Source: Pseudoselenomonas ruminantium
GTDB taxonomy: Bacteria > Bacillota > Negativicutes > Selenomonadales > Selenomonadaceae
NCBI RefSeq assembly: GCF_900113715.1
Contig: NZ_FOQK01000005.1
Coordinates: 1 to 64,000 of the forward strand
Direction of reading: 5' to 3'
DNA length: 64,000 bases
Numbering within the stretch: position 1 is the stretch's first letter; every line of letters starts with the position of its first letter. The translations under genes were made by a program, and so were the position numbers. The notes beneath the pieces are model-generated. The model ran no database searches and had not been told where the DNA came from. It saw only the letters and a program-made list of their open reading frames with translations. Of the stretch, positions 27,661-37,392 are shown piece after piece.

Positions 27661-30177
27661 TTACAGGCATTCACTCCACTCACTGGTATCATAGATATGG
27701 TCGAGCTCTTCCTGGGCAGGCTGGTAGCCTTCCTCGGCCGTACGGCGCAGCAGCTTGCGATACGACGTGAAATTCCCCTCATCTTTGTAGAAATGCGCCA
27801 GATTCCAGGCGCCTTCCGCAAATCCTTCGCCAGCAGCCTCGCGCACCAAATCCCGTGCACAGATGTAGTTTGCCTGCTTATCCTTAGCAAGTAAAGCATT
27901 GGCCAGCATTACCCGACCCTCATTTTGCCACTCGTTCTCGTCATTTTTTTCATAAGCGACCCGTTCCAGCACAGCAATGGCTGTGTCCAAATCATGCCAC
28001 TCGCCCTCTGCATCGCGGCACAAATGTGCTCTGGCCAGCATCGTTTCGTAATCCCCCATCGCTATGGCCTTTTCGTAACAGGCAACGCCTTTTTCATAAT
28101 CGACGATTGCCCCAATGCCCCAAAGATAGCAGATGCCCATCTCTAACCAGGCTTTGGCATAGCCCATATCCGCCGCCTTTTGCAGATAGCGCAAAATCGC
28201 GAGTTTATCGCCCTGCGGATTTTCTTTATGCAGTTTACCCAGCGAATACCAGGCCATGGCTACATCTTCTGGATCGGATGTCAGCGTAGCTTTGAGGAAC
28301 CAGGTAGATGCTGTTTTGAGATTCTGGCAATTGATGACGCCCAGAAGATTCATCGCATATCCACAGCCTAAATCAGCCGCTGCGGTCAGCGCCTTAATCC
28401 GCCCCTCCGTATCCTCGCGTTCTTCACATTCTTGCGCGATTTGCAGATACTCGTTCCACTGCTTATTCTTCGCTACCTCTTCATCGGCCTGCCAATCCTC
28501 ACCGTGCAGACCTTGTCCATCGGCCCAGGCGGTCAGCACCGCCAGTGCACTTGAAAGTTCCTTTACCTGTTTATGGACAGCCCTGCCATCGATGGCAGCC
28601 AGCAGATAATAGCCATCCTGTTCGTGATAGGCCTCCAGATAATTCTCGCCTGCCTGCTGCGAGTTCAGGGCGACACTGCGGTATTTATCTTTAGCCAGCA
28701 TAGCCAGCGCTGCTTGCAGCTCCGCATTGTTATAATGACTAAAGACCAGGCCATATTTCTGTCGCCATTCCGTACACAGACGCCACTGCCGCCTGCCATC
28801 TGCCGCAGCTATGCGGGCTTCCTGCTGATCACGGATGGTTTCTGCCTCCGCCAATGCCGCTGGCCGTGAATTCGTGGCAGCAGAGTTCTTCCAATTCCTG
28901 ACTTCGGCTTCGTTTTCGGTTTCCCAGGACATTTTTTCCAGCATGACTTTAAAGCCTTCATACTCTGTGGCTTCCCTGCGATATTTTTCCGCCAGTTCTT
29001 CATTTTGGGCAACCGATCCATAGCCATGAGCATATACTTCTGCCATAAGATATTGGAGCAAAGCACGCTTATACCTGGGCAGCACTGGTTTCTGCTCCTC
29101 CCGCAGCATTTCCTCCCGTATGCTGCGCGCTGCTAGATTCCGATCCATAGACGTGCCCCGCCCATAGAGCTTGCAGTAACAAATAAGGGGCATCAACACA
29201 TCGTAATCGTAAAACCCATGAAACTGTACCATGCGATTCATTGCTTTTTCGCACCATTCATAAGCCTTGACATAATCACGCGCAAAGAAATCGCCCCAGA
29301 AATAGGTATCTGCCACTTGATACATGGACACGACATGGCCTTGCACGGCCAATGGCAGGAAATATTCCTCGAAGGCCTTCCGCGAATCTTCTTTCACGCC
29401 CAAGCCATGACGATACATATAGCCCAGCGAATACAGAGCGCTGTCCAGCTCGGCAGCAGCGGCTTTCTCATAATACCCCAGCGCCTCAGCATATTTTTCC
29501 TGATTAAAAAGATCCTCACCGCGACTATAGAGCGCATGGGGAACCCCTGCGCGGCAAAAGCCGTCTTCCAGCCGCCGGAACTTGGCAATCTTTTCCGGAT
29601 TGCCATCTCCCCGATACATATCACGCACACAGGTTTTATACAGGTCAAGTCCATAGGCTAGACCGCTATCGACAGCAGCCTCGATAAAAGGAAGGGCCTG
29701 TTTTAGCCGCTCTCGCTGCCCGTCGTTCTCGCCCAGCAATAGGGAAACACCACCAAACTTATATGCTGCCCCCAGCAGGTAAGCTACCATTGGTTCAGCG
29801 GCAGCATAGGCGCGGATTTCTTCCAGCACGGCCGCAGGCGTTCCCCAATGCGCCAGCATTGCCGCATGTTCTATCGGGGTAAGGCCACGATGCTCAATAG
29901 CACAAAGCACGCCAGCCGCACTGCCGCCCTCGATGCTTTTCTGCAGGCATCTGTGCACTTCATCCGTATCTTCGGCTATCGGAAAACCGCTGTTTTCCCA
30001 ACTCTCTCCTATCCCCATGTAGGTACGGGCCAAAAGTGCCCAAGCATCCGCATCGCCTGCCGCTGCCGCCTGCTGCAGCATTTTCTGTCCGCGCTTCGCA
30101 CTTTCCGCATCATAATGCTGCCAAATAAGGTCTATCGCTTCCCGCACCAGCGGCTGAAATTTTTTTACTATCATCAT
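27661..30177 (-). CDS. Sel1-repeat protein, long copy
   Basis: An 838-residue helical-repeat protein built from Sel1/TPR-like units (for example AAAAELDSALYSLGYMYRHGLGV, ADMGYAKAWLEMGICYLWGIGAIVDYEKGVACYEKAI). It starts with KKFQPLVREAIDLIWQHYDAES, nearly identical to the paralogue at 30857-32695. Such solenoids act as protein-binding scaffolds. No signal peptide is seen, so it is probably cytosolic. A region near residues 470-600 interrupts the repeats with a different domain shared with the paralogue (WRLCTEW.., VALNSQQAGENYLEAY). It lies 38 nt after the short DUF1266 gene. Confidence 0.8.
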   Translation of the reverse strand: MMIVKKFQPLVREAIDLIWQHYDAESAKRGQKMLQQAAAAGDADAWALLARTYMGIGESWENSGFPIAEDTDEVHRCLQKSIEGGSAAGVLCAIEHRGLTPIEHAAMLAHWGTPAAVLEEIRAYAAAEPMVAYLLGAAYKFGGVSLLLGENDGQRERLKQALPFIEAAVDSGLAYGLDLYKTCVRDMYRGDGNPEKIAKFRRLEDGFCRAGVPHALYSRGEDLFNQEKYAEALGYYEKAAAAELDSALYSLGYMYRHGLGVKEDSRKAFEEYFLPLAVQGHVVSMYQVADTYFWGDFFARDYVKAYEWCEKAMNRMVQFHGFYDYDVLMPLICYCKLYGRGTSMDRNLAARSIREEMLREEQKPVLPRYKRALLQYLMAEVYAHGYGSVAQNEELAEKYRREATEYEGFKVMLEKMSWETENEAEVRNWKNSAATNSRPAALAEAETIRDQQEARIAAADGRRQWRLCTEWRQKYGLVFSHYNNAELQAALAMLAKDKYRSVALNSQQAGENYLEAYHEQDGYYLLAAIDGRAVHKQVKELSSALAVLTAWADGQGLHGEDWQADEEVAKNKQWNEYLQIAQECEEREDTEGRIKALTAAADLGCGYAMNLLGVINCQNLKTASTWFLKATLTSDPEDVAMAWYSLGKLHKENPQGDKLAILRYLQKAADMGYAKAWLEMGICYLWGIGAIVDYEKGVACYEKAIAMGDYETMLARAHLCRDAEGEWHDLDTAIAVLERVAYEKNDENEWQNEGRVMLANALLAKDKQANYICARDLVREAAGEGFAEGAWNLAHFYKDEGNFTSYRKLLRRTAEEGYQPAQEELDHIYDTSEWSECL

Positions 30178-30215
30178 GTACGCCTCTCTTCAGAATCCAA
30201 CAATTCAAAGCTATG

Positions 30216-30827
30216 TTACCAGGACTTTACCAGCGCCATATCAAAAGGCACCGTATAAGGTGTGTCCTTCGCATTCCTCAACTTTTGGAAGGCTTTGCGC
30301 CTATCCTCGCCACCTGACTCGCAGTCCATATAGTTCGCATAATCCCGCGCATATGCATTAGCCAGCCCCTCCCAGCTGCGCGTAACCTTTTGCAGACGCT
30401 GCCCGGCAACAATCGATACATTCAACGATTCGCGCAAAGTCAGATAACCTGCCACATAGCCACTGCCTGCCAGCTGTAATACACGCAATAACTGCCAAGC
30501 CAGCTTATCATCGATCATATCTTGAATCGTCTCGATCAAATCCCGCCGAGAATAAATATCCCAGGCCAGCATCATCATATCCCTGATTACGAATTTGCCT
30601 AACCGGCTGCCGGGAACAAAACCACCAAGCTCATGGACATCCATATGAAAGACTTGACGATTAACCGCACAAGCAGCACAAATCCACTTCTTCAAATCCG
30701 GATCCACCTGTTCCCAGGATAAATCATCTTCTGGCAGGGAATATTCTTTTGCAAGCTTTTTCCGCTCCACCAAAACAAGTATGCGTCGTATAAACGTGTA
30801 TAATAATAGTTTTCCTATTCGCATCAT
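30216..30827 (-). CDS. DUF1266-domain protein, short copy
   Basis: A 203-residue paralogue of the 313-residue protein at 26684-27625. It keeps the DUF1266 core (LQLAGSGYVAGYLTLRESLNVSIVAGQRL, TRSWEGLANAYA) and the PFDMALVKSW end but lacks the N-terminal beta module; instead it begins with a short hydrophobic basic helix (MMRIGKLLLYTFIRRILVLV) that may touch a membrane. GAGGTGGATGGACT precedes the ATG. It lies between the two Sel1-repeat genes, 29 nt from the upstream one. Confidence 0.75.
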   Translation of the reverse strand: MMRIGKLLLYTFIRRILVLVERKKLAKEYSLPEDDLSWEQVDPDLKKWICAACAVNRQVFHMDVHELGGFVPGSRLGKFVIRDMMMLAWDIYSRRDLIETIQDMIDDKLAWQLLRVLQLAGSGYVAGYLTLRESLNVSIVAGQRLQKVTRSWEGLANAYARDYANYMDCESGGEDRRKAFQKLRNAKDTPYTVPFDMALVKSW

Positions 30828-30856
30828 AGTCCATCCACCTCAAATCCTTTGTACAT

Positions 30857-32695
30857 TTATGCATGTACAGGTATACCTTGCTCTGTCTTAGCTTTTGTCT
30901 TTTCCTTCCAGACGGAGGATATCTCTTCTTTCCGTGTTCTTGGCACAAGCTCGCACGCCATCCATTTTTCTGTTTTTATGCCTTTGCCCGTGCACCACCG
31001 CTGAAGACACGCCAAGGCGCGTTCTCTTTCCGTTGTCTCCCTGAAATATTCCTGTCCGTTCACGTTCGCATAAAGCTGGAACTTCTTCGCTTGGCAGCGC
31101 ACCAGCAAGCGATCGTCACTATCCATTTTATCCAGCATAAGCCGCCGGTACACACCGCAGGCCACGAGATTCAAAGCATTCTCGAGTTCTTCCTCCTCGT
31201 ACCTTACGAAATTCGCCCCGCCTTCTGACGGCAGCTGGATGCATAACCGCCAGGGCTGCAGCTTTTCCCGGCCTTGCAATCTAGCTTTTTGCATCCGATC
31301 CTCTTGCCAGACGCGGATATTTTCCACATCCGTCAATTCCGTTTTCTCATCTTCGTACCGGCCAAAAATAGCCCAGGCAAACCGGCAGCCAAACCCTTCC
31401 GAACTTTTATCCCATTTAAAATCTCCCAGCCAGCGATCAAAACCTGCATAAGATTTGGCTTGCTCATGATAGGTTCGGGCTAAGGATTTATCGACATCAT
31501 AATTGCCAGAACCATTCGCATATATGTCTCCTTTTAAGTGATAAAGTAAAGCTAATTTGTATTCTGGCAGCACAGATCCCTCTTCTTCTACCCGCCTGAT
31601 TTCCTCCATGATTGTACGGACAGCCATTTCCCGGTCGATTACTGTCCCCCAGCCATAATATTTGCAATAGCACATCAATGGCAGCACTAAGTCATAATTG
31701 AAACCACTTGCTTGGAAAGGATTCTTGCCGGCCAGTTCGACATATTTATCCAGAACCTTTTCACACCAGCTGTATGCCTGAGCAAAATCTTTCTCACCCA
31801 AATCTCCCCAGAAATATATCTCCGCTGCCTGTATCATAGAGGGAAGATGTCCGTCTTCTGCTAAAGAGAGAAAATACTCCTTTAAAGCGCATTCTGCTGA
31901 CTGCTCTACCCCCAGGCCAAACCGATACATATAGCCCATGCTGAAACGTGACATCTCATGCCCTGCTGCAGCCGCCTGCTCATAGCACGTATAAGCCTGC
32001 TCATATTCGCCCCGAGCATAGTGCAGCTCACCACGGTTATATAGCATATGGGGCACTCCCGCCTGACAGAATTTCTCCATCATAGCCGAAGCTTGTTCCT
32101 GTTTATCCCTTTCCCCCGTGCGCTCATAAATAATATCTGCACACGACTTAAAGTTATCCAGCCCCAAAGCAAGTCCCATCTCCAGTGACCGCTCCAGATA
32201 GGGCAGCGCCATTCGTGTCCGCCCCCAATTGTCATCCATATCCCAATCGTCCAACAAGCCGAACACCGCACCACTGAGATAGCAATTCCCAAGCAATTCT
32301 GCTGCGATGGCTTCTCCGCCTTCCTCAGCATAAGAGACAGCCTCTTCCAAGACGGATTTACCAGAACCCCAATGCTCCAAGATCGCTGCGCGTTCCGAGG
32401 GATAAAGCCCCCTTCGCTCAATCGCACATAAAACACCTACAGCGCTTCCCCCTAGGATGCTCCAGCGAACACATTCATCCGCTTCATCAAGGTCTTCAGG
32501 CAGCCTGCTGGTTTCCCAAACAGCCAAATTGGCCGCTCCCAAATACGTACGGGATAAGAGCCCCCAAGCGTCCGCGTCGCCAGCAGCGGCTGCCCGGCGC
32601 AACATTTTCTGTCCGCGCTTCGCACTTTCCGCATCATAATGCTGCCAGATAAGGTCTATCGCTTCCCGCACTGCTGGTTGAAATGTCTTTGCCAT
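30857..32695 (-). CDS. Sel1-repeat protein, short copy
   Basis: A 612-residue paralogue of the Sel1 protein at 27661-30177, with the same N-terminus (QPAVREAIDLIWQHYDAESAKRGQKML) and repeats such as AAAAGHEMSRFSMGYMYRFGLGV. The 5' ends of the two genes share about 60 nearly identical bases (around 30080-30150 and 32600-32670), implying recent duplication or gene conversion. Its C-terminus stops after the inserted domain (AAKFQLYANVNGQEYFRE-like) and lacks the second Sel1 block of the longer copy. A start after AAAGGTGGCTAAAAA is well supported. Confidence 0.8.
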   Translation of the reverse strand: MAKTFQPAVREAIDLIWQHYDAESAKRGQKMLRRAAAAGDADAWGLLSRTYLGAANLAVWETSRLPEDLDEADECVRWSILGGSAVGVLCAIERRGLYPSERAAILEHWGSGKSVLEEAVSYAEEGGEAIAAELLGNCYLSGAVFGLLDDWDMDDNWGRTRMALPYLERSLEMGLALGLDNFKSCADIIYERTGERDKQEQASAMMEKFCQAGVPHMLYNRGELHYARGEYEQAYTCYEQAAAAGHEMSRFSMGYMYRFGLGVEQSAECALKEYFLSLAEDGHLPSMIQAAEIYFWGDLGEKDFAQAYSWCEKVLDKYVELAGKNPFQASGFNYDLVLPLMCYCKYYGWGTVIDREMAVRTIMEEIRRVEEEGSVLPEYKLALLYHLKGDIYANGSGNYDVDKSLARTYHEQAKSYAGFDRWLGDFKWDKSSEGFGCRFAWAIFGRYEDEKTELTDVENIRVWQEDRMQKARLQGREKLQPWRLCIQLPSEGGANFVRYEEEELENALNLVACGVYRRLMLDKMDSDDRLLVRCQAKKFQLYANVNGQEYFRETTERERALACLQRWCTGKGIKTEKWMACELVPRTRKEEISSVWKEKTKAKTEQGIPVHA

Positions 32696-32730
32696 TTTTT
32701 AGCCACCTTTTATAAATTAATTTTGAACGC

Positions 32731-33435
32731 CTAAAACAAGGCAATGTCATCCTTCATCGTTCCCTCAAGGCCTAATATACCGAAATGCAAATCCCAGAAT
32801 ACCCGGAGGGAAAAATCCAACGGCAGGAACAAGCGGCAAAACATCTGCCACTCTTTTTCGCGATCCTGTTCGTGGGGCTCATCTAAATATACATAGAGCT
32901 CCTGCGGGGAGAACCGGCTTTGATATAGGATTCCTTTTGGGAAGAACCGCCGGAAGGCGTGGCTGAACCCCAATAAACTCGAACCACATTTCATGGTATG
33001 CAAAAGTTCTTCTGCTACCGCCAGCTGTTTTTCCTGCGGAAACTTTTGCAGCAAGGCAGCTGCATCCTCGCCAAAAATCCCCGCCAATAGTTCCTGGCGC
33101 AATTTCCGCACATAGCACTCCTGCCGGGTGATGCCATGGTGTAAATCCACTTCGCAAAGGATATGCAGCAAGCAATCAAACGCTTTTTGAATGAATTCTT
33201 CTTTGTCCTTTTCCAGCATATACCGCACATCCGGATGCAGCAGGTATTGAAAGATGGCACTGAACCGGTACAAGGCATTTACAGGGATTGGCTCAGGCCC
33301 TGCTTCTTTGCGATTCAGATAGTCAAAGGCCAGCTCATAATAAGGACTGCCATCTTTTGCCGGCGTATAGGTTATATCTGCCTTTGACATTCCTTGTTCC
33401 TTTGCTCGGATCGTGGCATCCCAAATGAAATTCAT
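32731..33435 (-). CDS. Unknown protein of the spike operon
   Basis: A 234-residue protein I do not recognise. The start at 33435 (MNFIWDATIRAKEQG) follows GGAGGCTGGTTTGAG and lies one base after the stop of the preceding gene. It opens with a helical segment, then a short beta stretch (ADITYTPAKDGSPYYEL) and a helical middle; the C-terminal part has aromatic and charged residues (FSPQELYVYLDEPHEQDREKEW). No membrane segment or known catalytic motif is seen. Tight coupling to the two upstream genes suggests a shared complex. Confidence 0.65.
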   Translation of the reverse strand: MNFIWDATIRAKEQGMSKADITYTPAKDGSPYYELAFDYLNRKEAGPEPIPVNALYRFSAIFQYLLHPDVRYMLEKDKEEFIQKAFDCLLHILCEVDLHHGITRQECYVRKLRQELLAGIFGEDAAALLQKFPQEKQLAVAEELLHTMKCGSSLLGFSHAFRRFFPKGILYQSRFSPQELYVYLDEPHEQDREKEWQMFCRLFLPLDFSLRVFWDLHFGILGLEGTMKDDIALF

Positions 33436-33436
33436 C

Positions 33437-34726
33437 TCAAACCAGCCTCCCTGCACAGTTGTATTCGGGGAAATAGTGCTGCAAATTGGTAACCAGGAAA
33501 CTTAAGACATCCAGATTCCGATAGTCTTCCTGTTTTGCCTGGAAATCAAGTTCCAGCGTATATTCCCGGCTCCCCGTACGGAATTCATAGCCGATGAATT
33601 CATCGGTGCAATAGGTCGCAGCCTGCCCCGCAGCCTGCCGCAGCCGCAAATCCTGCAAGGAAAAATCCCGCATGCAGGCAAAAGACCACAGGAAGCGCTC
33701 AACCTCTGCTCGTGTCTTGACACGCTGTCCATAGGCCGCCATCAGATTGCGGGCAAAGCTCTGGTCATGCTGGTTGCCATACACCCGATACCCATATTTT
33801 TCCGCGCTGCGCACAGGATAGAACCGCAGCAGCGGCCAAGACTCGCGCTCCCGCTGGTCGCAGGTAATGATAAGGTCTCCGCCCTGCCAGCGTACGCTCC
33901 GGACCGCAGCATCCGACTGGTCGAGCAGATACTGTCCCCCAGCGGGGAATTGATGGGCATACAGCCGGTGTTCATAGGCTATCCGATCCATGCAGGCCTC
34001 CGGATAAGCGCTGGTCAGCGCCTGATAAGGCTGGATATTCCACAGGGGAACCATCTTTTCCTGGATAATGTCACGGAACTCTGCGTAATCCAGCATGATA
34101 CGTTCAATAGTCTGTTCTCCAGTCCAGCCTTCTACCGAAGTGATCCAGACTTCGGCGAATTTATAAAGATAAGGTGCCAGAATACTGCGCCAAGGCAGCG
34201 CATTGAGATTCGTCACGCCATAGAGTGCCTCGATCTGCTGCAAGTAACGGCGGCAAGGCCGCAATTCAAACGTAGCTGCTACATCGTTGAAGCCGCTTTT
34301 GACTACTCCTGAAAATCTGTGCCGCTCGCGTATGAGTTTTTGCAAGGTGGCCGTTTCGCCCGCAAAAAAAACAGGGAACAAAGCATAGCTTTCTCCCTGT
34401 TGCAAATGATCCAGCACGTCGGCAGCAGGAATCTCCGGCTCTAAAAGATCGGCAGCATCCAACGGATAAAGCTCCTTATCCGTCTGGTCATAATCCTCGC
34501 GCCGGCAAAGGCCGGTCATGACATCCGGTACTTCTGCCGGACGGGAAACCTCCGCCAGCATTCGCTGTTCCAGCCCATGATATTCTGCATACATATGCCG
34601 ATAAAGCTCCGAAAACATATCGCCGATGATATCCCGGAATAATTCCCGATTCTGTAAATCATCGATTTTCATGGCCTGCTGCTTTACATAACCTGCCAAA
34701 TCAAACTCATCTGTAAAAATACCCAT
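33437..34726 (-). CDS. Unknown protein of the spike operon
   Basis: A 429-residue protein I do not recognise. It starts MGIFTDEFDLAGYVKQQ after CTAGGGAGAATCGTG, overlapping the upstream gene by 12 nt less the gap; a longer frame reading back to 34783 lies within that gene and has no ribosome site. The N-terminal 150 residues are acidic and helical; the rest is mixed with many Tyr/Trp/Arg residues (RHRFSGVVKSGFNDVAATFELRP, TGSREYTLELDFQ). It has no signal peptide or membrane helix. Operon position next to a VgrG-like spike suggests an assembly or baseplate-like part, but this is an inference. Confidence 0.65.
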   Translation of the reverse strand: MGIFTDEFDLAGYVKQQAMKIDDLQNRELFRDIIGDMFSELYRHMYAEYHGLEQRMLAEVSRPAEVPDVMTGLCRREDYDQTDKELYPLDAADLLEPEIPAADVLDHLQQGESYALFPVFFAGETATLQKLIRERHRFSGVVKSGFNDVAATFELRPCRRYLQQIEALYGVTNLNALPWRSILAPYLYKFAEVWITSVEGWTGEQTIERIMLDYAEFRDIIQEKMVPLWNIQPYQALTSAYPEACMDRIAYEHRLYAHQFPAGGQYLLDQSDAAVRSVRWQGGDLIITCDQRERESWPLLRFYPVRSAEKYGYRVYGNQHDQSFARNLMAAYGQRVKTRAEVERFLWSFACMRDFSLQDLRLRQAAGQAATYCTDEFIGYEFRTGSREYTLELDFQAKQEDYRNLDVLSFLVTNLQHYFPEYNCAGRLV

Positions 34727-34737
34727 CACGATTCTCC

Positions 34738-35517
34738 CTAGTCCACAAATACTTCCCGGCGGCGGCGACGTTCCCGGCGGCACTCCCTGAGCCCTGCCGG
34801 CCGGATTTCAGCCAGTACGCGGGTAAGGCCGGCAAAGAGGCTTTCATTGTCCCATTCCTGCTCCGCCTGCTCGAGCCGCTGGCTGATATAAAAGCCAATA
34901 CTATCCACGGACAAAGGCTGGCCATTTAAAGCCGACATACAGAACTGCCGATCAAGATCTGTCAGGGAAAACTTTGCCGCTTCCTTGGCAAAAGCCTTGG
35001 TGATATCTGGCGATAACGTACTCTGCCCAATGGCTGCATACGGCACATAAATCGTATGGACCGTATCGAACTCTGTCGTCCGGTCAAAGAAATCCGTATA
35101 ATCGACGCGCAGTATCGAACCGCGCTTCAGCTTGAAACGGCAAAGCTCCATTTCGTTATTCGATAGCGTCAGATTATTCGTCAGGGCCGCTTCCAGTGGA
35201 TAAACCAAAGTCCCCCGTTGATCGATTGGCGATGCGAAAACCAATTTGAGAATCATGTATTCATCGGTAGGCTGATACGCAACCGTCATGGGTTCGCACA
35301 GGTAGTAGATAAAACCTGCCTGCTTTATCAACCCCGGCTGTACCGTAATCGTCTCCTTGGTCGTCATCATCCGGCAGCCGCTGATGATACCATCGCTATA
35401 ATCCTGATACAGCAAAGGCAGACCGGCAAAAGCCCGGTCGCGTACATCGCTGAGCATGGACTGCCTCAATATATGCAAGGACTCAAACTGCGGAATCCGC
35501 TGCTGATTATTCCCCAT
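34738..35517 (-). CDS. Unknown protein next to the VgrG-like spike
   Basis: A 259-residue protein. The first two thirds are beta-rich with a segment ISGCRMMTTKETITVQPGLIKQAGFIYYL, a layout (value, then v.pG.i...G) that recalls phage baseplate or tail-fibre base proteins; this resemblance is only suggestive. The C-terminus is helical and ends in a very basic run (RECRRERRRRREVFVD). It begins four bases after the stop of the VgrG-like gene, so the two are coupled. Confidence 0.65.
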   Translation of the reverse strand: MGNNQQRIPQFESLHILRQSMLSDVRDRAFAGLPLLYQDYSDGIISGCRMMTTKETITVQPGLIKQAGFIYYLCEPMTVAYQPTDEYMILKLVFASPIDQRGTLVYPLEAALTNNLTLSNNEMELCRFKLKRGSILRVDYTDFFDRTTEFDTVHTIYVPYAAIGQSTLSPDITKAFAKEAAKFSLTDLDRQFCMSALNGQPLSVDSIGFYISQRLEQAEQEWDNESLFAGLTRVLAEIRPAGLRECRRERRRRREVFVD

Positions 35518-35521
35518 ACCA

Positions 35522-36919
35522 TCACTCTCCTACAATTACACTCTCGCCACCGAAAGTGATCTGTTTTTCCGTTAGCTTCACATGCGAATTGCCGCATTGC
35601 AGCAGAATCTGCTTATCCGCCGTAATCTGGACCTTTTCCTCGGCCTCGATTTGCACGCATTTATCCGAGGAAATATGCACAGGCTGCGAAGATACAATGC
35701 CTATCCCGTTATCCTGGGATAAATCAATAAAGATATTCTGATGATTGCAAATCATCGAAATCCCATCATCGGTCAATAAAAGTTCCTTGCCGCCAGGGGC
35801 GCGGAAACTCTTATTCCGCGTGCTTGCCGGCGGCGATGTATTGACTGCACTGGCGGCAAAAGCCTCCTCCTCATGATTGGAGGGACACAGTATCCGCACG
35901 AAATCCCCGACCTCCGGCATCACATACCAGCCACTGCCATCACTACTCGAATAGGCCGTAGAATACGGGAACCATGTCGTGCTGCTGCTGTCATACGCAG
36001 GGTCAATCTGAAAAAAGAATGCCTGGATCGTATCCCGCTTGACGGCCTTGACCTGCGCTGTCAGGACACGTCCTGCGCAGTGATTGTTGCGCACCAACGG
36101 AGCGACAAAGCCCTGCCGGCCAGTAAGTTCGTAAGACATATGCATAAGACCATCTATCAGCTTGGCGTGGATAGTCCGCACATAATACTCCTTACCATTC
36201 ACACATACCTTATCGCCAAGGTATGCATAATCATAGGAATCGACCTGCAGGCCGCTAAAATCCTGTGCCGTGGCCGTATGCCCCGCGGTCATATCATTTT
36301 CTGTCACTTCGCGGAAACGGCCATTATCTGCTAAGTAGCGAATAGCCGCCGTAGAAAGCTCTATAGCCTTTTTCCCCTGCGGCACCCCAAAGGATACCAG
36401 CGGCTTTTCAGCCACCAGGCTTGAAAAGACCGGCACATTGAAGCGGGATGCCATACGCTGGGAGAACTCCCAATTCGTCTCATCCATTTGCAGGATGAAC
36501 GCGCCAATCGGCTGGTCGCTAACATTGACTACCACTTTACCCGTGCCATTATAGGCATCGTTTAAAATTTCCCCATAGCTTTTCGCTAGATTCTGATACG
36601 TCTTATTTTGCCGCCGGACATCCAATAAGCAGCTGGAATCCGCTAGTTCTGCGGACAATTCACCATACCCGCCATTCGTATCCACACGAATCTGCGTGAT
36701 ATAGCCGCGAAACAGCACCACTTCCTGATTTTGCACCCGAGCCTTTATCGCAATCAGACGATCCGTCTCACGCTCCATAAAGCGCTTCAATACAGGAATT
36801 TCGCCCGCAGCAGTCAAAGCTGCCCTCCCATGTTCGTTTGGCTTATGCACAATCTCCAAAGTCAAAAGCCTCTGCAGCGGAATCCCTTCCACCCATACAT
36901 TCTCATGAATCAAGCCCAT
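35522..36919 (-). CDS. VgrG-like spike protein
   Basis: A 465-residue protein with the layout of a contractile-injection spike. The first about 250 residues resemble a gp27-like hub (LTLEIVHKPNEHGRAALTAAG, TNWEFSQRMASRFNVPVFSS), followed by an OB-fold gp5-like part with GRVLTAQVKAVKRDTIQAFFFQID and MPEVGDFVRILCPSNHEEEA (about 280-360). The C-terminus is a repetitive beta-helix (ISSDKCVQIEAEEKVQITADKQILLQ), typical of needle tips. The same architecture opens the VgrG-Rhs protein at 53294-59236. It overlaps the upstream gene by 10 nt and has AGTGGAGGTGGAAGG before the ATG. Confidence 0.85.
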   Translation of the reverse strand: MGLIHENVWVEGIPLQRLLTLEIVHKPNEHGRAALTAAGEIPVLKRFMERETDRLIAIKARVQNQEVVLFRGYITQIRVDTNGGYGELSAELADSSCLLDVRRQNKTYQNLAKSYGEILNDAYNGTGKVVVNVSDQPIGAFILQMDETNWEFSQRMASRFNVPVFSSLVAEKPLVSFGVPQGKKAIELSTAAIRYLADNGRFREVTENDMTAGHTATAQDFSGLQVDSYDYAYLGDKVCVNGKEYYVRTIHAKLIDGLMHMSYELTGRQGFVAPLVRNNHCAGRVLTAQVKAVKRDTIQAFFFQIDPAYDSSSTTWFPYSTAYSSSDGSGWYVMPEVGDFVRILCPSNHEEEAFAASAVNTSPPASTRNKSFRAPGGKELLLTDDGISMICNHQNIFIDLSQDNGIGIVSSQPVHISSDKCVQIEAEEKVQITADKQILLQCGNSHVKLTEKQITFGGESVIVGE

Positions 36920-37392
36920 CCTTCCACCTCCACTGGTTCAAAGCAGATGCCCAAGGGAGCACGCCGCAAAATACTTTCTGCCGCTGCCAGGGAAAACAGC
37001 CAGGTCACTTTATCCCGCTGCCGCTGGCAACGGATGCGCTGTCCCGCAGCTGCTATCGGCAGAAAAGGAACCCAATAGTGCAGCGGCTTAGCCTCGGCAG
37101 ATTCCGGCACGGGCATAAGCGTCACCTGGCAAAATTCCATTTCCGGTGCCAGCCACTTAAATAACAGCTGAAACCTGTCCCCCACCATAAACGTCGGTGC
37201 AAACAGGAAATCACAATACTCCATGCCGGCCTGAGGCTGGTAGGCAGCCAACTTATGGGACAAGCGCCGGAACGATTTTTCCTCCATGAAATAAGGATAC
37301 GCGCGATACGAAAGCCCCACCGGTCTCACCGGGGCTGTAAGTGCCGCATCCTCCACCAGCCGAAACCAATCTGTTTCCACCAACCGTATCAT
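36910..37392 (-). CDS. Unknown 160-residue protein
   Basis: I do not recognise this protein. It is 160 residues, mostly beta by composition, with aromatic-rich stretches (YRAYPYFMEEKSFRRLSHK, FLFAPTFMVGDRFQLLFKWLAPE) and a Gln/Arg-rich basic patch (GQRIRCQRQRDKV). It overlaps both neighbours (4 nt with the pentapeptide gene upstream, 10 nt with the VgrG-like gene downstream), a sign of strict co-translation. A role as chaperone or adaptor of the spike is possible but unproven. Confidence 0.65.
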   Translation of the reverse strand: MIRLVETDWFRLVEDAALTAPVRPVGLSYRAYPYFMEEKSFRRLSHKLAAYQPQAGMEYCDFLFAPTFMVGDRFQLLFKWLAPEMEFCQVTLMPVPESAEAKPLHYWVPFLPIAAAGQRIRCQRQRDKVTWLFSLAAAESILRRAPLGICFEPVEVEGWA

